Under the pieces are notes generated by a model. The model was not told the DNA's origin. It did not search any database and worked only from the letters and a program-made list of their open reading frames with translations. This document shows, piece after piece, positions 14,711 through 16,148 of a DNA stretch of 16,148 nucleotides (position 1 is the first letter of the stretch; each line of letters starts with the position of its first letter). The position numbers were made by a program, and so were the translations under genes. Origin of the DNA: Candidatus Bathyarchaeota archaeon (GTDB taxonomy: Archaea; Thermoproteota; CALKCG01; B24; JAGTQN01); NCBI GenBank assembly GCA_018396395.1, contig JAGTQN010000018.1, forward strand, positions 5,350 to 21,497, given 5' to 3'.

Positions 14711-15475
14711 CTAAACCACATCATAGTAAACCCTAAAGCCTCGATCTGTGGCTGAAAGGCTTTTTATATGAAAGCCTCCTATTTCCTTTATATCCTTCAC
14801 ATGGGTTCCGCTACAGGGAATTGGCTCGCAATTCTCGATCGTTACAACCCTATAGGTATCAAGAATGGGAAGCCTGAGGATATTAGGGGCTCTAATGGCC
14901 TTTTTTAAAAGGTCCTCGCGTTTAACGTATTCTATAAAGACAGGCCTGCCCTTACGAATCAATTCATTCATGGTGGCTTCCACCCCATCCACGGATCCTT
15001 CAGGCAGTACTGTTCCTCGGTATTCCACATAACAAGGGTCTCCCAGCCAAGATCCTAGGGTTTCTGCAGGGGCCTTTGTTTCTAGGGATATACAATGGTC
15101 CAAGAGGTGGCCTGCGGTGTGTCTCCGCATAACCAAATATCGGAAATTCCAGTCTATGGAGGCCCTAACGTTACCTAGGCTTGGAATGCCTTCAAGGACC
15201 TTTCCCCAATGGATCACTACATGATTTACGAGCATGACCTTTTTTACTTCCAAGCGAAAACCAGCCCTTTCGATGGTTCCCCTATCATCTGGCTGGCCGC
15301 CCATTTTTGGATGAAAAATTGTTTCGTCAAGGACAAAATAAGCAGCTGATTTTTCATCAGGCTCGATCTTGAGGATTTTTGCCTCAAGTACTCTTTTATA
15401 AGAATCTTCCCAGTAAAGAGGCTTTGTCCTAGGTAGGTTCTTCACGAATTCTTCGAGTCTCAAGTCCGACCCCAA
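14711..15475 (-). CDS. alaX: Alanyl-tRNA editing protein AlaX
   Basis: Free-standing editing domain that hydrolyses mischarged Ser-tRNA(Ala) (and possibly Gly-tRNA(Ala)) in trans to alanyl-tRNA synthetase. The 254 residues show the Gly-rich motif MGGQPDDRG (58-66), the zinc-binding HTAGH (119-123), and CSGTH (221-225) with Cys221 and His225 as further ligands; canonical sequence at the last motif is CGGTH. Length and the Gly-rich motif point to the AlaX-M/L group, which is specific for Ser. The first 20 residues are outside the conserved core. The TTG start at 15475 lies 26 bp after a TATA box and would give an almost leaderless message; a second TTG four codons in is possible. The hairpin and palindrome upstream could be regulatory. 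Confidence 0.9.
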   Translation of the reverse strand: MGSDLRLEEFVKNLPRTKPLYWEDSYKRVLEAKILKIEPDEKSAAYFVLDETIFHPKMGGQPDDRGTIERAGFRLEVKKVMLVNHVVIHWGKVLEGIPSLGNVRASIDWNFRYLVMRRHTAGHLLDHCISLETKAPAETLGSWLGDPCYVEYRGTVLPEGSVDGVEATMNELIRKGRPVFIEYVKREDLLKKAIRAPNILRLPILDTYRVVTIENCEPIPCSGTHVKDIKEIGGFHIKSLSATDRGFRVYYDVV

Positions 15476-15495
15476 ATCCTGATAAGACTTTCATC

Positions 15496-15506
15496 AAATT
15501 TAAAAA
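15496..15506 (-). promoter_or_regulatory. TATA box of alaX
   Basis: On the minus strand TTTTTAAATTT, centred 26 bp before the TTG start. Just upstream lie a hairpin (ATGCC-AAGAGC-GGCAT, 15520-15535) and a perfect 16-bp palindrome ATTTTTCATGAAAAAT (15543-15558). Confidence 0.5.
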
Positions 15507-15558
15507 TGATATTTAGATGATGCCAAGAGCGGCATGGTCCATATTTTTCATGAAAAAT

Positions 15559-15961
15559 CAAATTGTATTTCGCTAACTCATCATCCATTGCCATACAAAT
15601 ATCAACATCTTCCAAACCTTAGCAGGGATGGAATGGGAAAAACGTGTCGAAGGCTTGTTGAGTGAGGGAGCAGAGTTATGGCCTTGCTACGAAAATTTCA
15701 ACCATTAGTTTATGATTTTAGTCACTGAATTTTTTGAAATTTCAAGGGTTGAAATAATTATTCCAATTTAAGCGAATCCCTTTCCTTCCAAAAAAGATAT
15801 GAAGACATAACCCACCGAAAGCCTTCCGTCGTCTAAAAGCGTAGCTAGTCAAAAATCCATAGATTTGAACTTCCTTGAAACCATCGAAAATCGTACAGTA
15901 CCTTATTGTCAAGCGACAAATTCCAAGGCTTAAAGGACAGAAGCTATGGAGAATCTATGAA
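15559..15961. other. Non-coding stretch with repeated ATTTCAA half-sites
   Basis: No convincing gene on either strand. Four copies of ATTTCAA or its complement occur within about 60 bp: 15695-15701, 15734-15740 (inverted), 15739-15745 and 15749-15755 (inverted). The last two form ATTTCAA-GGG-TTGAAAT, and the middle two overlap as a 12-bp palindrome TTGAAATTTCAA. They could be protein-binding sites or RNA hairpins. Confidence 0.4.
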
Positions 15962-16040
15962 TAGCGGGCCCGGGATTCGAACTCAAATGGGTTCAAGTCC
16001 ATAAGTTTGGAAACCCATTATCCTGATTGGCCGGGATTAA
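15962..16040 (-). tRNA. Degenerate tRNA-like sequence, no intact cloverleaf
   Basis: On the minus strand a T-loop (GTTCGAATC) is followed by CCCGG and GCCCGCTA, which looks like the 3' T-stem strand, the acceptor strand and discriminator A. About 60 nt earlier GCCAATCAGGATAATGG resembles a D-arm with the G18G19 pair. But the 5' T-stem strand (TTGAG) pairs poorly with CCCGG, no AGCGGGC acceptor strand is found, U8 is missing, and no anticodon arm with U33 can be fitted. A terminal U72-A73 on the acceptor side is an initiator-tRNA trait. It may be a decayed tRNA, an attachment-site remnant, or a tRNA with unusual introns that I could not resolve. Confidence 0.3.
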
Positions 16041-16069
16041 CCTAATTTTTTATTCTATTTGGGGCTCCT

Positions 16070-16148
16070 TTAACTTAAGATCACCTCCTCCGGAAGCCTT
16101 ATGAACCTAAGGTATTCTGGAAGGTCATCGGTTTGTATGGGCGCCCTT
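16070..16148 (-). CDS. C-terminal end of an unidentified protein (partial)
   Basis: The minus-strand frame from 16147 is open to a TAA at 16070-16072 and ends ...DDLPEYLRFIRLPEEVILS. The other two minus-strand frames contain stops, and the composition looks protein-like. Only 25 residues are visible, too few to name the product. GGAGGAGGTGATC within it looks like a ribosome binding site but encodes PEEVI here. The tRNA-like sequence begins about 30 bp downstream. Confidence 0.5.
   Translation of the reverse strand, partial: RAPIQTDDLPEYLRFIRLPEEVILS

Noticed and set aside
15500..15600. Box C-like GATGATGA on the minus strand suggesting a box C/D small RNA
   Set aside because: No D box (CTGA) at a suitable distance and no second C'/D' pair.
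16073..16092. ATCACCTCC resembling the 3' end of 16S rRNA, or GGAGGAGGTGATC as a ribosome binding site
   Set aside because: It is inside the open minus-strand frame, where it encodes PEEVI. No rRNA-like sequence surrounds it, and no start codon with a usable frame follows.

Overview
The window looks like a chromosomal segment of an archaeon. It carries the archaeal form of ribosomal protein S19, an archaeal NadM-type NMN adenylyltransferase, a Thi4 thiazole synthase with the archaeal histidine variant, an M42 peptidase, a free-standing AlaX editing protein and a TIGR00300 (LOR/SDH-like) protein. TATA-like boxes lie about 25-45 bp before several starts, genes are short and tightly spaced, and TTG starts are common. 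The mix would fit a thermophilic Thermoproteota/TACK lineage, but that placement is inference. No phage or plasmid replication genes, transposase or CRISPR array were seen.

Left part (1-2008, minus strand): a GH29 alpha-L-fucosidase broken by a one-base frameshift and running off the left edge; an AT-rich gap of nearly 500 bp; and an integral membrane protein resembling an ECF transporter S component. Then comes Hsp20 (+), a convergent intergenic region with a pyrimidine-rich repeat and a 140-bp inverted-repeat element, and thioredoxin reductase (-).

Middle (4097-9442): divergent from trxB are a stand-alone rpsS (S19) and nadM (+). On the minus strand follow an M42 aminopeptidase and a three-gene ABC exporter operon (one ATPase, two paralogous ABC-2 permeases) with coupled TTG starts.

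Right part (9596-16148): thi4 (+) is followed by a 55-residue eight-cysteine protein. Then comes a minus-strand series: AlaX, the TIGR00300 protein, a TIM-barrel sugar-phosphate isomerase/epimerase, a YjbQ/UPF0047 protein, and a membrane protein that fuses a CTP-dependent polyprenol/diacylglycerol-kinase-like domain to a PAP2 phosphatase. At the right edge lie a degenerate tRNA-like sequence and the C-terminal end of another minus-strand gene.

The most unusual items are the kinase-phosphatase fusion, whose conserved N-terminal RKxxH motif lies upstream of the first available ATG; the 140-bp inverted-repeat element or structured RNA at 2896-3035; and the tRNA-like sequence at 15962-16040. Two genes (fucosidase and fusion) each look as if one base were missing, so assembly errors must be considered alongside real gene decay.
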